A DNA stretch of 64,000 bases from Actinophytocola sp. (GTDB lineage Bacteria > Actinomycetota > Actinomycetes > Mycobacteriales > Pseudonocardiaceae): contig WHUB01000015.1 of assembly GCA_009377395.1 (NCBI GenBank), positions 1-64,000 of the forward strand, given 5' to 3'. How positions within the stretch are numbered: the stretch's first letter is position 1; every line of letters begins with the position of its first letter. This document shows positions 49,918-58,243 of the stretch, in pieces. Made by a program: the position numbers and the translations under genes. The notes below the pieces were generated by a model that saw only the letters and a list, made by a program, of their open reading frames with translations, made no database searches and was not told the origin of the DNA.

Positions 49918-49940
49918 GCGGAATTGTCGGTCGCGACGGG
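49918..49940. repeat. 23-bp direct repeat, right copy
   Basis: GCGGAATTGTCGGTCGCGACGGG, followed by A TAA. Confidence 0.95.
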
Positions 49941-49951
49941 ATAATCGTGGT

Positions 49952-50276
49952 ATGGCATACGACGAAGACCTCGCGGACCGGATCCGGGAGCTGATAGCGG
50001 CCGACACCGCGATGTCCGAGCAGCGGATGTTCGGCGGCCTGGCCTTCCTCATCGAGGGGAACATGTCGGTGGCCGCCAGCGGTCAGGGTGGGCTGCTCGT
50101 GCGCGTCGATCCGGCGACGGCGAGCGAGCTCGTCGATGGTGATGGGCGGACGGGAGATGCGGGGCTGGCTGAACGTCACCGCCGACGCCGTCCGGTCAGA
50201 TGATCGTCTCGAGGCGTGGGTGACGCGCGGGGCGAGCTACGCGCGGACGCTGCCGGCCAAGCCGAAGCGACGCTGA
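49952..50276 (+). pseudogene. TfoX N-terminal-domain protein, apparently frameshifted
   Basis: Frame 1: MAYDEDLADRIRELIAADTAMSEQRMFGGLAFLIEGNMSVAASGQGGLLVRVDPATASELVD; the continuation MVMGGREMRGWLNVTADAVRSDDRLEAWVTRGASYARTLPAKPKRR is in another frame. Confidence 0.7.
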
Positions 50277-50375
50277 CGGCGCCAACTCGATCGTGCCGCG
50301 CCTATCCCAATTGTCGGTAGAGCGGCGTAAGGTACGGCTTGGCCGATTGTGACGATGACAATGGAGGAGGATGTC

Positions 50376-50789
50376 ATGGCTTCCCGGCTCAACCCATACC
50401 TTGGCTTCAACGGTGACGCGCGTCAGGCGATGGAGTTCTACCGCGACGTGTTCGGCGGCAACCTGACGACGAACACCTTCGGTGAGTTCGGTGCCGCCGC
50501 CGACAGCGGCGAGGCTGACAAGATCATGCACAGCATGCTGGAAACCCCGAGCGGCTTCACCCTCATGGCCTCCGACACCCCGGCGGGCATGCCGTACAGC
50601 ACCGGCGGGAACATCACGGTCAGCGTGAGCGGCGATGACGCGGACGAGATTCGCGGCTACTGGGAGAAGCTGTCCAAGGGCGGCACGGTGACGATGCCGT
50701 TCGAGAAGCAGATGTGGGGCGACGAGTTCGGCATGTGCGTCGACCAGTTCGCCATCGCCTGGATGATCGACGCCGTCGCACAGCAGTAA
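50376..50789 (+). CDS. VOC family protein (PhnB/glyoxalase-like)
   Basis: NPYLGFNGDARQAMEFYRDVFGGNL...; GGAGGAGG upstream of ATG 50376. Confidence 0.9.
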   Translation: MASRLNPYLGFNGDARQAMEFYRDVFGGNLTTNTFGEFGAAADSGEADKIMHSMLETPSGFTLMASDTPAGMPYSTGGNITVSVSGDDADEIRGYWEKLSKGGTVTMPFEKQMWGDEFGMCVDQFAIAWMIDAVAQQ

Positions 50790-50791
50790 CC

Positions 50792-51781
50792 CTAGATCCA
50801 GCCGTTGCGGCAGGCGTAGACGGCGAGCTGGAACCGGTTCACCACTCCGGCGCGGGTGGTGAGGCTTTCCAGGTTCCGTGACAGCGTGCGGCGGCTGATG
50901 CCGAGCAGTTCCGCGATGGCGTGGTCGGTGATGCCGCTCGCCAGCAGCTCGATGATCTTGCGCTCGATCGGTCGCAGCGACGACGGCTCCTTGGTGCCGA
51001 GGTGCATCGGCAGCGCCGCCCGCCAGGAGCTCTCGAACAGCCCGATCAGCGCGTCGAGCAGACTCGACTGCCGGATCAGCAGGCTGGAACGGCTGATCTC
51101 CACCTCGGCGTCGGACAGCGCCACCATCGCCAGCCTGCCGTCGTAGATGCTGAGCTTGACCGGCACGTCCGGCAGCACCCGCGCCTGCTCACCCGCCGCG
51201 ATGCAAGGCTGGATGTTGTCCGCGTAGTAGTCCGGCTGCCGCACCGCGGCCCGCGCGTACACGCAGCGGTAGGCCACGCCGCGCTTGAGGTTCTCCACCT
51301 CGAGGTCGTTCGGGCCGCGCTGGCTGGTGTAGGGCGGCGAGTCGAACCGCAGCACCTCCTTGGTGGCCGCCGACTCCTCGAGCTGCACCCGCTCGGCGAT
51401 GTACGGCGCGGTGACCACCTCGACCAGGTCGTCCGGCGACTGCTGCCACACCGAGCGCCGGAACTGCCGGTAGGCGTTGGTCGCGGCCAGCTCGGCCGCC
51501 CGCAGCTCCGACTCCCGCGCCCGCGCCAGCCGCTGCAGCCCGGTGCTGGGCTCGACCGGGGCGACGGAGTCGACGTCGGTGGTGGCGACGAGTCCCGCCT
51601 TGGTGAGACTGTCGACCGTGCCCTTCGCGTCCGTTTCGGACACGTCGAGGGTTTCGGTGATCTCGCCGTGCGTGGCGGGGCCGGTGCCGAGCAGGAACCG
51701 ATACAACCGGACATCCACGTGGCCGAGCCCCAGCCTGCGCAGATGAACGTCCAGCTGGTCGTCTGACATAGAGATCCTCAC
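50792..51781 (-). CDS. Transcriptional regulator, TrmB-like N-terminus with C-terminal LuxR-type HTH
   Basis: RFLLGTGPATHGEITETLDVSETDAKGTVDSL...; C-terminal LRPIERKIIELLASGITDHAIAELLGISRRTLSRNLESL. Confidence 0.85.
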   Translation of the reverse strand: MRISMSDDQLDVHLRRLGLGHVDVRLYRFLLGTGPATHGEITETLDVSETDAKGTVDSLTKAGLVATTDVDSVAPVEPSTGLQRLARARESELRAAELAATNAYRQFRRSVWQQSPDDLVEVVTAPYIAERVQLEESAATKEVLRFDSPPYTSQRGPNDLEVENLKRGVAYRCVYARAAVRQPDYYADNIQPCIAAGEQARVLPDVPVKLSIYDGRLAMVALSDAEVEISRSSLLIRQSSLLDALIGLFESSWRAALPMHLGTKEPSSLRPIERKIIELLASGITDHAIAELLGISRRTLSRNLESLTTRAGVVNRFQLAVYACRNGWI

Positions 51782-51848
51782 CCACGAATCGCCTGCAGGC
51801 TGATGGTACGGCCCGACGGCGCACCGCGCCGCCCCCGGTCGGGACGCG

Positions 51849-51884
51849 AAAAGGGCCCCGGCAGCTTCTGACTGTCGGAGCCCT
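51849..51884 (-). terminator. Intrinsic-terminator-like hairpin upstream of the regulator gene (minus-strand orientation)
   Basis: Minus strand AGGGCTCCGACAG-tcagaag-CTGCCGGGGCCCT-TTT. Confidence 0.65.
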
Positions 51885-52042
51885 CTCGCTGATCCCGAGC
51901 GAGGTGAACCACGGCACCCCGGAGAGGATCACCCTCGGATCCGAGAGATTTTCTACATCGTGATGATCAGCCGTGGTGTCGCAGTGCTGCCAGTGACCTC
52001 ATCTCGCCAGATGAATCTCCCACGGCTAGGTGTAACCGGGTT

Positions 52043-52073
52043 GGTGAGCCTATGCTTCGTTAGCGAAGCCTAA
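52043..52073. promoter_or_regulatory. Candidate DtxR/IdeR iron-box-like sites upstream of the A-PCP-AT3 gene
   Basis: Minus strand TTAGGCTTCGCTAACGAAGCATAGGCTCACC; contains TAGGCTCACC and a TTAGG-N4-GCTAAC arrangement. Confidence 0.4.
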
Positions 52074-52103
52074 GTCGCTCGACGTTCAGGAAGAAGTCGC
52101 AGG

Positions 52104-54653
52104 ATGTCGGTGGACACCGCGCTGCACGGGACGCACCCAGCCGAGGGCGTCGGCACGGTGGCGTTCGCCGCGGACCTCGCCCGGCACGGCGAACGCACGG
52201 CGCTGATCGACGCGCACGGGCAGCGGCTGACGTATCGCGAGCTGGCCGAGAAGGTGGACGTCATGCGGGCGCGGCTCGGCACCGAGCGCAGGCTGGTGCT
52301 GGTCGCCGCGTCCAACGACGTCGAGCCGATCGTGGCCTACCTCGCGGCGCTGTCCGGCGGGCATCCGGTGCTGCTGGCGAACGCCGGCGACGCAGCGCAC
52401 CTGGACGACCTGATCGCGGGCTACGACCCCGACGTTGTCATCGACGGCGACATCACCGAGCGACGGCCGGGCACGGCCCACACGCTGCACCCCGAGCTGG
52501 CGCTACTGCTGTCGACGTCCGGCTCGACGGGCTCGCCGAAGCTGGTGCGGCTGTCGGCGCGCAACGTGCAGTCCAACGCCGAGGCGATCGCGCGGTACCT
52601 GGCGATCACCGACACCGACCGCGCCATCACGTCACTGCCGATGCAGTACTGCTACGGGCTCTCGGTGATCAACAGCAACCTGCTGCGCGGCGCCGGGCTC
52701 GTGCTGACGGACGCCTCCATGATCGAGCCCGAGTTCTGGACGCTGTTCCGCGAGCACCACTGCACCAGCCTGCACGGCGTGCCCTACACCTTCGACCTGC
52801 TCGACCGGGCGGGGTTCGCGCGGATGGAGCTGCCGAGCCTGCGCTACGTCACGCAGGCGGGCGGCAAGCTCTCGGCCGAGCGGGTGGCCGAGCTCGCCGC
52901 CCGCGGCGAGCGCGAGGGCTGGCAGCTGTTCGTGATGTACGGCCAGACGGAGGCCACCGCCAGGATGGCGTACCTGCCGCCCGAGCTGGCCAGGACCCGC
53001 CCCGACTCCATTGGCGTCGCGATTCCCGGCGGCGACCTCGCGCTGGCGTCGGAGTCGGCGTCCGGCGAGGGGGAGCTGATCTACCGGGGGCCGAACGTCA
53101 TGCTCGGCTACGCCGAGAGCCCGGCCGACCTCGCCGAGGGCAGGACGGTGACCGAGCTGGCGACCGGCGACCTCGCCCGCCGGACGGGGGACGGGCTGTT
53201 CGAGATCACCGGCCGCAGCAGCCGCTTCATCAAGATCAGCGGCCTGCGCATCGACCTCGACCGGGTCGAGGCGCTGTGCGCCGAACGGGGTCACGCCGTG
53301 CGCTGCACCGGGGACGACGAGGGGCTGGTCGTCGCGGTTTCCTCGGCCGAGGACGTGGCGCCGGTGACGGAGCTGGTCACGTCCCGGCTCTGCCTGCCGG
53401 CGGGCGCGATCCGGGTCGGCGTGGTGGCCGAGACTGCCCGGCTGCCGTCCGGCAAGGTCGACTACGCCGCGCTGGCCGCCGCCGTCGGCACGCCGGAGAC
53501 CGGCGACCCGGCGGTCGACGTCAGGGAGATCTTCGCGCGGGTGCTGCCGAGGTACGCGCCGTCCGACATCGGCGACGCTGACACCTTCGTCACGCTCGGC
53601 GGCGACTCGCTGTCCTACGTGCGAGCCTCGATCGAGCTGGAGAAGGTGCTCGGCGAGGTGCCGCCGAACTGGCCGTCCGTTCCGGTCGGTGAGCTGGAGC
53701 GGCAGCGGCCGAGGCACCGGTGGTTCCCGCTCGTCGAGACCAACATCGTGCTGCGGGCGATCGCCGTCGTGCTGGTCGTCGGCACCCACGTCGAGCTGTT
53801 CCGCGTCCTCGGCGGCGCGCACCTGCTGCTCATCCTCGCCGGCTGGAGTTTCGCCCGGTTCTGCCTGCCGTCCGGGTCGGAGCGGGGGACCACGACGACC
53901 TCCCGCGCCATTCTCCGCAGCGCGGTGCGCATCGCGATCCCGAGCATGCTGTGGCTGGCGTGGCGGATGCTGGCCGCCCCGGACGTCAGCCTGGCCAACG
54001 TGCTGCTGGTGCACAACTACGTCGGCACGACGACGGCGGTCGGCTACTGGTTCGTCGAGGTGATGGTCCAGACCTTGCTGCTGCTGGCGGTGCTGTTCGC
54101 GATTCCGGCGGTGCGGCGCGCCGAACGGCGCTATCCGTTCCTCACGCCGCTGGTCGTGTTCGCGGGGTCACTGACCGGCAGGCTGTTCATCGGCGACATC
54201 GCGCACTGGTTCGAGTGGGCCATGACGACCCACGCGATGGCGTGGTTCTTCGCGCTCGGCTGGCTGGCGTTCCGGGCGCGCAGCCGGACGCAGCAGCTCA
54301 TCGTCGTGGCTGCCGCGCTGCTGACGGTCCCCGGGTTCTTCGAGAACTCGGTGCGTGAGGGCATCCCGCTGGCCGGTCTGCTGCTGGTGCTGTTCCTGCC
54401 GAGGCTGCGGCTACCCCGCGTGCTGGTGCCGCTGATCGGCCTGGTCGCCAGCGCGTCGCTCTACATCTATCTCACGCACTTCGCGGCGATCGACGCCCTT
54501 GCCGGCCGCGTCCCGGGCCTCGTCGTGACGCTGGCGGGCATCGGCCTCGGCATCGCGGTGTGGTTCGCCGCCGAGCGTGCGATGGCGCTGACCGGCCGGG
54601 CTTGGCGGGGGAGGGCGGCCCGCCACCACGGGCGACGGGCCGCCACCTGCTAG
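52104..54653 (+). CDS. Fusion protein: AMP-ligase (adenylation) - carrier protein - acyltransferase_3 integral membrane domain
   Basis: A-domain motifs LLLSTSGSTGSPKLVRLS, YGQTEATARM, TGDLARRTGDG, LPSGKVDY; carrier LGGDSLSYV; then ~10 TM segments (LLILAGWSFARFC, FVEVMVQTLLL, SLYIYLTHFAAID). Confidence 0.9.
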   Translation: MSVDTALHGTHPAEGVGTVAFAADLARHGERTALIDAHGQRLTYRELAEKVDVMRARLGTERRLVLVAASNDVEPIVAYLAALSGGHPVLLANAGDAAHLDDLIAGYDPDVVIDGDITERRPGTAHTLHPELALLLSTSGSTGSPKLVRLSARNVQSNAEAIARYLAITDTDRAITSLPMQYCYGLSVINSNLLRGAGLVLTDASMIEPEFWTLFREHHCTSLHGVPYTFDLLDRAGFARMELPSLRYVTQAGGKLSAERVAELAARGEREGWQLFVMYGQTEATARMAYLPPELARTRPDSIGVAIPGGDLALASESASGEGELIYRGPNVMLGYAESPADLAEGRTVTELATGDLARRTGDGLFEITGRSSRFIKISGLRIDLDRVEALCAERGHAVRCTGDDEGLVVAVSSAEDVAPVTELVTSRLCLPAGAIRVGVVAETARLPSGKVDYAALAAAVGTPETGDPAVDVREIFARVLPRYAPSDIGDADTFVTLGGDSLSYVRASIELEKVLGEVPPNWPSVPVGELERQRPRHRWFPLVETNIVLRAIAVVLVVGTHVELFRVLGGAHLLLILAGWSFARFCLPSGSERGTTTTSRAILRSAVRIAIPSMLWLAWRMLAAPDVSLANVLLVHNYVGTTTAVGYWFVEVMVQTLLLLAVLFAIPAVRRAERRYPFLTPLVVFAGSLTGRLFIGDIAHWFEWAMTTHAMAWFFALGWLAFRARSRTQQLIVVAAALLTVPGFFENSVREGIPLAGLLLVLFLPRLRLPRVLVPLIGLVASASLYIYLTHFAAIDALAGRVPGLVVTLAGIGLGIAVWFAAERAMALTGRAWRGRAARHHGRRAATC

Positions 54654-55276
54654 CTGTGGCTCGGGATGGTCAGGCACGCGATCCGGTCGCCGGCCTCACC
54701 GGCCATGTCGCCTTCGGTGCCGGTCTTCTTCGCGGCGTGGATGACGACGGACTTCGGCCGCTTCGAGTCGGTGACGAGGTAGTCGACCGTGGCCGTCGAG
54801 GTGCCGTTGCCCTTGGCGTCAGTTTGCAGATCGAGCCAGATCTCGTTCTGCGGGTTGTTGTACTTGGGGTTCGGCTTGTCCGGCGTCGGGGACATGTGGT
54901 GCTGGAAGTGGCCCCCGGCGAGGTCGCCGTTCGAGCCGCACTCCGCGACGTGCGCGTGAGCGCCGTAGCCCCGGTTCGGCTGCAGCCCGGTGGCGGTGAG
55001 CACGAAGGTGCTGGACTCGCCCGCCGACTTGACCTCGACGGCGAGCTCGGCCCCTGCCGGGGCGAGCTTCGTGTCGTAGGTGTAGGCGTCGGTGGCCTTG
55101 CTCGGCGCGGCCAGCTTGCCGGAGGTGCTGAGCTGGAAGCTCGACTCGGTGTCCGCCATGTCCTTCTTGTGCGCGGCCGGTTCGGCGCTCTCGCCGGAGC
55201 CGCACGCGGCGGTCAGCAGGCCCGCGGTGGCCACCGCCAGGCACAGGAGATTCCTACGGATTTGTTTGTTACCCAT
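54650..55276 (-). CDS. sodC: Cu/Zn superoxide dismutase-like lipoprotein
   Basis: Lipobox LLTAACG, GYGAHAHVAECGSNGDLAGGHFQHHMSP. Confidence 0.85.
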   Translation of the reverse strand: MGNKQIRRNLLCLAVATAGLLTAACGSGESAEPAAHKKDMADTESSFQLSTSGKLAAPSKATDAYTYDTKLAPAGAELAVEVKSAGESSTFVLTATGLQPNRGYGAHAHVAECGSNGDLAGGHFQHHMSPTPDKPNPKYNNPQNEIWLDLQTDAKGNGTSTATVDYLVTDSKRPKSVVIHAAKKTGTEGDMAGEAGDRIACLTIPSHS

Positions 55277-55404
55277 GTGGGTGAGTATTGCGCAACCGCC
55301 ATTTTTCGATGACAGCGGGTACCATCTTTTGGCCTCATAATCCAGCGACAAGAAAACGTCGTGAGTGAGCGCGAAAAAATTATCGCGAACCTACAAAAAA
55401 TCCG

Positions 55405-56703
55405 TCAGGGACGGATGTCCGGGCTGTCCGATCCCGGTACCTCGACGGCTCGCAGCGCCATGTCGAGCAGGAACCGCTCACCAGGGTCGTCGAGCTTGCC
55501 GCCGAGTAGGTTGGCGATCTGGTTCATCCGGTACCGGACGGTCTGCGGATGCACCTCGAGCCGGGCCGCGACGTCGTTGACGCCCCCGCACGCGTCCAGC
55601 CACGCCCGCAGCGTCCCGGACAGCCGGTCGCGTTGCCGGGTGGTGAGGTCGGAGAACGGCCGGAACGCACGCTCGGTCAGCTTGGTCAGCACGAACTCGT
55701 CGGCGTACATCGCCAGCGTCGGCAGGTGCTCGGAACAGTCGATGACGTCGCCGGACGGCAGCACACCACGGTGTGCCAGCTCGAGTGCCCGGCGGGCGCA
55801 CTGGAACGACTTGACCGCCTGCTCCATCGGCACCTGCGGACCGACGGCCGCCGCCCGGCCGCGCAGCTCCCGGCGCAGGCCACGGAGGCTGCGGGCGGGA
55901 TCGGAGATCACCAGGCACGGCTCGGCGTGGTCGGGGTCGGCGAGCACGTCGGGGCCGAACGCGCTCGCGTGAAACGGCAGCTGGCCCGGCCGTTGCTCGA
56001 CCGCGACGAGCGCGATGCTGTCCGGCACCTGCCACTCGGCGTCCGCGGCGAGCTGCTCGATCGTCTGCGGCGAGATGGGCGGATCCGCGATGATCATCCG
56101 CACCAGCCGCTGCCTGACCCGCTCCACCGCGCTGTCCGCCTTGTTCTGCGCCTCGGTGTGCCCTGCTATGGCCGCCGATGCCAGTTCGTCGCCGTAATGA
56201 AAGAGCGCGTCCGCCAATACGTTGAATGTGGTGCTCGGCACTCCTTTGCCCATTCCGGCGCGCCAGAGATGGCGCCACGCAACCCTGGTGCCGATGCGCA
56301 CCGCGCTTTGTACGGAATCCATGCTGCGGCCGGCGTAGAACTCTTTCCGGCCGATCCGGCGAAACCAGTCGTCATCGGTCCGGCCGTCGGTGCGTGGGGT
56401 GTCCTTGCCGTCGATGAAACGCCGCACCGCCCGCTCGACCGAGGAGATCAGGGTCTGGGTCACCTCGTCGTCGGGTGGCAGGTTGTAAGCGGACACCCCC
56501 TCGCGGATCTCCTTGACGATGTCGGTGATCATCCGCCCCGCGGCCGGCCGGATGATCGCCGCGATCTGCGATGAGGGGATGCTGGACAGGATCTCCTGCG
56601 CGGTCGTGCCCCCCATGCGGCCCGGTGCAACGGAAACTGGCTGGCGATGAGCTTGGGTCAACGAGAGCCACCTTGGAGTTCGATTGTGTACCAGTTCTTG
56701 CAC
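55405..56703 (-). CDS. PucR/CdaR-type helix-turn-helix regulator
   Basis: C-terminal LRAWLDACGGVNDVAARLEVHPQTVRYRMNQIANLLG. Confidence 0.88.
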   Translation of the reverse strand: MQELVHNRTPRWLSLTQAHRQPVSVAPGRMGGTTAQEILSSIPSSQIAAIIRPAAGRMITDIVKEIREGVSAYNLPPDDEVTQTLISSVERAVRRFIDGKDTPRTDGRTDDDWFRRIGRKEFYAGRSMDSVQSAVRIGTRVAWRHLWRAGMGKGVPSTTFNVLADALFHYGDELASAAIAGHTEAQNKADSAVERVRQRLVRMIIADPPISPQTIEQLAADAEWQVPDSIALVAVEQRPGQLPFHASAFGPDVLADPDHAEPCLVISDPARSLRGLRRELRGRAAAVGPQVPMEQAVKSFQCARRALELAHRGVLPSGDVIDCSEHLPTLAMYADEFVLTKLTERAFRPFSDLTTRQRDRLSGTLRAWLDACGGVNDVAARLEVHPQTVRYRMNQIANLLGGKLDDPGERFLLDMALRAVEVPGSDSPDIRP

Positions 56704-56789
56704 CTTGTGGGTGAAGGTTTTTCACGTGGCGCCGGATCGTAGGGATGATCACGCATCGCGTCAATGCATACGCAGACCGCTGTGACGGA

Positions 56790-57410
56790 TCACCTGTCCA
56801 CCACCGCCCGTCGTGCCCGCCCGTGCCCGGTGATCGACATGATGTGCTCCAGCAGCGCGGTGAGAACCTCCTTTGTGGACGCACGCTGACGGACGTCGCA
56901 CAGCAGCACCGGCACGAACGGGTCGACGTCGAGGGCCGCGCGAACCTCGTCCACGGTGTAGGCCTGCGAGCCGTCGAAGCAGTTCACGCCGACGACGAAC
57001 GGCACCTGTCGCTCCTCGAAGAAGTCGATCGCGGCGAAGCAGCTCGCGAGCCGCCGGGTGTCGGCGAGCACGATCGCGCCGAGGGCACCCTGCGCCAGCT
57101 CGTCCCACATGAACCAGAACCGGTCCTGGCCCGGCGTGCCGAACAGGTACAGGATCAGCTCGGTGTTGATGGTGATCCGGCCGAAGTCGAGCGCGACGGT
57201 CGTGGTCCGCTTCCGCTCGACCCCCGTGACGTCGTCGACGCCCGCACTGCGCTCGGTGAGCTGTTCCTCGGTCCGCAGCGGCTCGATCTCGCTGACCGAG
57301 CCGACCATCGTCGTCTTCCCGACGCCGAACCCGCCCGCGATGAGGATCTTGAGCGCGGTCGCGTTGATCGCGGGCCGAATCATCCGGTCAGAGCTCACGT
57401 ATTCCATCAA
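56790..57410 (-). CDS. Conservon small GTPase-like protein (CvnD type)
   Basis: LKILIAGGFGVGKTTMVGSVSEIEPLRTEEQLTE...LFGTPGQDRFWFMWDEL. Confidence 0.93.
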   Translation of the reverse strand: MMEYVSSDRMIRPAINATALKILIAGGFGVGKTTMVGSVSEIEPLRTEEQLTERSAGVDDVTGVERKRTTTVALDFGRITINTELILYLFGTPGQDRFWFMWDELAQGALGAIVLADTRRLASCFAAIDFFEERQVPFVVGVNCFDGSQAYTVDEVRAALDVDPFVPVLLCDVRQRASTKEVLTALLEHIMSITGHGRARRAVVDR

Positions 57411-57759
57411 GCACCTTCAGCAGCGTGTCCGGGCTCGCGGCAGCCGATGGGGATGCCAACCCGGTTCGGAAGAGCACGTAGTTCTGCTCGATCAGGTCGC
57501 TGAGCAGAACTTTCACCACGCCGAGCGGCAGGTCGGCGCCCGCCGCGACCTCGGCGATCGAGATCGGGTTTTGACAGCACGCGAGGATGCGTTCGTGCGC
57601 GTGGTCCAGCTCGCCGCCGTGATGGCTGCGCAACGCGACGACCAGCGTGATCATGTTCAGGTCGTTGCGGTCGACGTGCGTCCGGCCACGGGTGAACGTG
57701 TAGGGACGAGCGAGCGGACCAGCGTCTTCGTCGAACCAGGCGCTGTCGTCGCCGCTCAT
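57388..57759 (-). CDS. DUF742 protein (CvnC type)
   Basis: ARPYTFTRGRTHVDRNDLNMITLVVAL...ISIAEVAAGADLPLGVVKVLLSDLIEQ; ATG 57759 inside a longer ORF. Confidence 0.92.
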   Translation of the reverse strand: MSGDDSAWFDEDAGPLARPYTFTRGRTHVDRNDLNMITLVVALRSHHGGELDHAHERILACCQNPISIAEVAAGADLPLGVVKVLLSDLIEQNYVLFRTGLASPSAAASPDTLLKVLDGIREL

Positions 57760-57811
57760 GACGTCTCCAGCTCTGTGACCTTCGCCGGTAGGCCCAGCAG
57801 CTCCCAACCGC

Positions 57812-58243
57812 TCATGACGCTTCGGTATTTCGCGCATACCCGACGGTGGGGTTTCGCGGTCCCGTCGCCATGTGCTTGCCCACGCTGGCCACCATCCGGT
57901 TGACCTCGTAGGCGATGAGGCCGAGATCGGCGCCCGCGTGCGCGAGCACGGCCAGGCAGGCGCCGGTGCCCGCCTCGGTGACGACGAGAAAGGCGTGTTC
58001 CAGCTCGACGACCGTCTGGTGCACCGCGCCGCCCTCGAAGTACTTGCCGGTGCCTCGGGCCAGGCTCTGCAATGCGGACGCGACCGCGGCGAGATGCTCG
58101 GCGTCGGGCACGGACATGCCACTCGACTTGCCCATGAGCAAGCCGTCCGAGGACAGCAGCACGGCGCGATCGGCACCGGCCGCCCGGCGCAGCAGGTCAT
58201 CGAGCAGCCAGTTGGACTCCTTGTTCGACAGGTTCACCGTCAT
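57812..58243 (-). CDS. Roadblock/LC7 domain protein (CvnB type)
   Basis: NWLLDDLLRRAAGADRAVLLSSDGLLMGKSSGM. Confidence 0.93.
   Translation of the reverse strand: MTVNLSNKESNWLLDDLLRRAAGADRAVLLSSDGLLMGKSSGMSVPDAEHLAAVASALQSLARGTGKYFEGGAVHQTVVELEHAFLVVTEAGTGACLAVLAHAGADLGLIAYEVNRMVASVGKHMATGPRNPTVGYARNTEAS

Larger units (their letters stand above)
49130..49940. mobile_element. Putative ~0.8 kb insertion carrying an NYN-domain gene, flanked by 23-bp direct repeats
   Basis: Identical 23-bp repeats at 49107-49129 and 49918-49940; the right copy continues GGA TAA, restoring a tetR stop codon. Confidence 0.6.

Noticed and set aside
49244-50179. NYN ORF starting at 50179
   Set aside because: N-terminal ~98 aa are antisense to the TfoX region; homology-like sequence begins at the GTG at 49885.
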